A stretch of 39,229 nucleotides of DNA. It comes from a virus. The stretch lies in the IMG/VR virus record IMGVR_UViG_3300014838_000007, positions 1-39,229 of that record; one strand, 5' to 3'. The notes under the pieces are model-generated. The model was not told where the DNA came from, did no database searches, and saw nothing but the letters and a program-made list of their open reading frames with translations. Every line of letters starts with the position of its first letter. Position 1 is the first letter of the stretch. Below are positions 37,582-39,229 of the stretch, piece after piece. The translations under genes were made by a program, and so were the position numbers.

Positions 37582-37977
37582 ATGGCAAAAGAAACAAAAA
37601 CAAAGAAAAAATCGCTTCCACAAGTAGTTAAGAAGAAGTTCGGAGGGGTGCAAGAAGGTTCCGGGAGACCACCAACTATTTTAGATGAGAGAATGCTTTA
37701 TAAACTAGCTCAAAGCATGCTTTCCGTAGAGGCTATAGCTAATATCATGGACACAAGCGCTGATGTAATCTATGCAAGGTATTCCGATACTTTGCACAAG
37801 GGAAGAAACGATCGCAGGCACACTTTAGTTCAGGCTATGTGGCAGAAAGGCCTTGAGGAGAAAGACACAAAAATGTTAATTTGGTTGAGCAAACAACATT
37901 TGGGTTACAAAGACATACAACCCGAAGAAGCTCAACAGATGCAGTTTAATATTATGGTGAATGAGGTGCCTAAATGA
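37582..37977 (+). CDS. Probable terminase small subunit
   Basis: A 131-residue protein. A basic N-terminus and G-x-G-R-P-P are followed by a helix-turn-helix (LAQSMLSVEAIANIMDTSADVIYARY in pieces) and a helical region with MWQKGLEEKDTKMLIWLSKQHLGY, the layout of phage small terminases, which recognise the packaging site. It lies in the rightward operon across the junction from terL. A regulator of similar fold is the alternative. Overlaps the next gene by four bases. Confidence 0.6.
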   Translation: MAKETKTKKKSLPQVVKKKFGGVQEGSGRPPTILDERMLYKLAQSMLSVEAIANIMDTSADVIYARYSDTLHKGRNDRRHTLVQAMWQKGLEEKDTKMLIWLSKQHLGYKDIQPEEAQQMQFNIMVNEVPK

Positions 37978-38246
37978 AAAGAAAAATCAATCCGCTTGAT
38001 GATTCACCAATACATTTTATTAGGCACAGCAAATTATCAACACAAGGACCAATGGACACATTAAAAAAGCACATAGACACAATAATCATTCTCGGAGCTT
38101 TTGCGAGCTCTGTGCTATGGATGAATACGAAATTCAATGACATTGATCATAGATTCAATGAACTTGAGAAAGAGATTGCCGTGGTTAAGACAGTCTTAAT
38201 TATGAGAGATATTATGCCAAGGGAATTGGCGAAGGATCATGAATGA
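37974..38246 (+). CDS. Membrane-anchored coiled-coil protein, holin-like
   Basis: A 90-residue protein with a single span (about 36-52, TIIILGAFASSVLWM) followed by a coiled coil (FNDIDHRFNELEKEIAVVKTVLIM). Its span-plus-coil layout and the LE..IAVVKTVLIMRD block parallel LE..MVAVETTLHMKD in the leftward gene at 23742. ATGA overlaps on both sides. XhlA-like or holin-like function is possible. Confidence 0.68.
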   Translation: MKRKINPLDDSPIHFIRHSKLSTQGPMDTLKKHIDTIIILGAFASSVLWMNTKFNDIDHRFNELEKEIAVVKTVLIMRDIMPRELAKDHE

Positions 38247-38677
38247 GCCTACTCACAATTCTTAAAGAATCCGAATGCTCATGCGATGAATGTAAAAGCA
38301 TGTGTAGACGCCCTTGTTGGGGAACACCTAATGAGATAAGGAAGATCATTGATGCGGGGTTTGGCGATAGGTTGATGGTGGACTACTGGTGTAATACAAT
38401 GTTTGATGACATTGAGATTCTTTGCGGAGCTTTAAAGGGTTACGAGGGAAAGGCAGCCCCTTTCATTCCTGTTAGCGATAGTGGTTGTTCTTTCTTTAAG
38501 AATGGCTTGTGCGAGTTACATGATGAGAAGCTAAAGCCATGCGAAGGTAGATTAAGCGTTTGCACAAGCAATGGGGATGACATAGATGGACTACACAAAG
38601 AAGTAGCTATGATGTGGGATAGTGAAGAGGGTAGAGAATTAGTAAAAGGATGGAGAGATAAATATGAACGAAGATGA
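38243..38677 (+). CDS. Cysteine-cluster protein (YkgJ-like)
   Basis: A 144-residue protein with a dense N-terminal cluster C12, C14, C17, C21, C25 followed by GTPNEIRKIIDAGFGDRLMVDYW (in pieces) and further Cys residues downstream (CSFFKNGLCELH, KPCEGRLSVC). This matches the zinc/iron cysteine-cluster family around YkgJ, found in bacteria and phages. Biochemical role unknown. It overlaps the next paralogue gene by 14 bases. Confidence 0.68.
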   Translation: MSLLTILKESECSCDECKSMCRRPCWGTPNEIRKIIDAGFGDRLMVDYWCNTMFDDIEILCGALKGYEGKAAPFIPVSDSGCSFFKNGLCELHDEKLKPCEGRLSVCTSNGDDIDGLHKEVAMMWDSEEGRELVKGWRDKYERR

Positions 38678-38912
38678 AGCAATAAAAAGAATAAAAGAGA
38701 TTGAAGATAGCGGAGTTATAGAAGAATTTAGAGATTTAGTAATGGCAATATCTCTTAAGCATAAAATTCACTTTAGTGAAATGATTGCTGTAATGCTTCA
38801 ATCATACATTGATGGTATTTTAATACTAGGTTTTGATGAGGCATGGGTTGATAGAGCATTGATAAACATAAAGGAAACTTGGAAGGAAAGTTATGAAAGA
38901 AAGAACAACTGA
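38664..38912 (+). CDS. Member of the ~80-aa tandem paralogue family (copy 1)
   Basis: An 82-residue helical protein. The block FRDLVMAISLKHKIHFSEMIAVMLQSYIDGILILGF (in pieces) aligns with the sisters at 38893, 229 and 473. It overlaps genes on both sides, by 14 and 20 bases. First in the chain that continues across the contig ends. Function unknown. Confidence 0.72.
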   Translation: MNEDEAIKRIKEIEDSGVIEEFRDLVMAISLKHKIHFSEMIAVMLQSYIDGILILGFDEAWVDRALINIKETWKESYERKNN

Positions 38913-39138
38913 GGAAAAGGAAATGATATTTGAATTATTTAAAGAGGAGATTATGTGTTTTTCTCTTAAACAACGCTTGAATATCAAAGAAGGTATGGAA
39001 TTTAGTGTTAATCTATTCCTTCAAACCGCTGTGATGTGCTTCAAAAGTAAAGAAGATTTTGCAGGGTTGTTGGATGAATTAAAGCATAATTTTAATGATA
39101 GATACGATAACCGAGAAAAGTATGAGGGGATAGATTAG
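38893..39138 (+). CDS. Member of the ~80-aa tandem paralogue family (copy 2)
   Basis: An 81-residue helical protein with the same block order (EIMCFSLKQRLNIKEGMEFSVNLFLQ, in pieces) as its neighbours. It ends one base before the repeat of the gene at 33; on the circle this junction is seamless. ATG 38893 has GGAAGGA upstream. Function unknown. Confidence 0.72.
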   Translation: MKERTTEEKEMIFELFKEEIMCFSLKQRLNIKEGMEFSVNLFLQTAVMCFKSKEDFAGLLDELKHNFNDRYDNREKYEGID

Positions 39139-39229
39139 ATGAGTGGTGCAGTAACAAGTAAACCTTTAGTAATTCCGGCATTCGTGCTCTGTCACAAATG
39201 CAACGAGCCTACGAGGGCAAGTAAAGAGC
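39107..39229. repeat. Terminal direct repeat, right copy
   Basis: Identical to positions 1-123. It contains the end of the gene at 38893 and, from 39139, a second partial copy of the gene at 33, which is an artefact of circular overlap and not a duplicate gene. Confidence 0.95.

Noticed and set aside
39139-39229. A second, partial copy of the CxxC gene at the right end
   Set aside because: It is the 123-base overlap of a circular assembly and identical to 33-123, not a duplicate gene.
1-39229. CRISPR array, insertion sequence or integrase with attachment site
   Set aside because: No regularly spaced repeats, transposase or integrase gene was found on reading through the window.

Overview
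The window is one complete, circularly assembled bacteriophage genome: the first 123 bases recur exactly as the last 123, giving a unique circle of about 39,106 bp. The virion genes (large terminase, P22-type portal, scaffold-like protein, N4-gp56-type major capsid protein, head-tail adaptor, stabilisation/tail-hub protein, ejection-type proteins, fibres, no tape measure) indicate a short-tailed phage. The DNA is AT-rich. Genes have clear Shine-Dalgarno sites and ATGA/TAATG couplings, and promoters resemble sigma70 sites (TTGACA-17-GATAAT), so the host is a bacterium with ordinary sigma70 and SD use. The host cannot be named from sequence. A lipoprotein of Rz1 type hints at a Gram-negative. 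No integrase, DNA polymerase, helicase or recognisable endolysin was found.

Layout. (1) About 37.5 kb through the junction to 1.9 kb, rightward: a probable small terminase, membrane and zinc proteins, and four members of a family of roughly 80-residue proteins. (2) 1.9-2.4 kb: four tRNA or tRNA-like genes with hairpin terminators; one has a 37-nt anticodon loop and one reads UAU. (3) 2.4-8.7 kb: small proteins, large terminase, a Lar-like protein, then an RNA-repair block of Rnl2-type RNA ligase, GroES-like co-chaperonin and RtcB ligase, followed by a NUMOD3/endonuclease VII gene with its own promoter. (4) 8.7-23.6 kb: virion morphogenesis from a consensus promoter. (5) 23.5-24.0 kb, leftward: small membrane proteins. 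(6) 24.1-28.1 kb: fibre proteins and small membrane/lipoprotein genes that may serve lysis. (7) 28.1-29.8 kb, leftward: a secreted protein with a structured leader and a replication-initiator gene carrying an internal iteron-like repeat next to an AT-rich tract. (8) 29.8-30.0 kb: a control region with operator-like repeat, promoter and a short terminated RNA. (9) 30.1-30.9 kb rightward genes; 30.9-33.3 kb leftward recombination genes (RecT, accessory proteins, RecB-type exonuclease). (10) 33.4-36.9 kb: Cro-like regulator, double-HTH protein, RusA resolvase, an HNH endonuclease gene on the opposite strand, small proteins. (11) 36.9-37.5 kb: a leftward set of small genes from a strong promoter whose -10 lies in an 18-bp palindrome.

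The most unusual theme is RNA metabolism: a small phage without its own polymerase spends about 2 kb on two unrelated RNA ligases and carries tRNAs with abnormal anticodon arms. This suggests a role in repairing or escaping tRNA cleavage by the host, which is an inference, not something the sequence proves.
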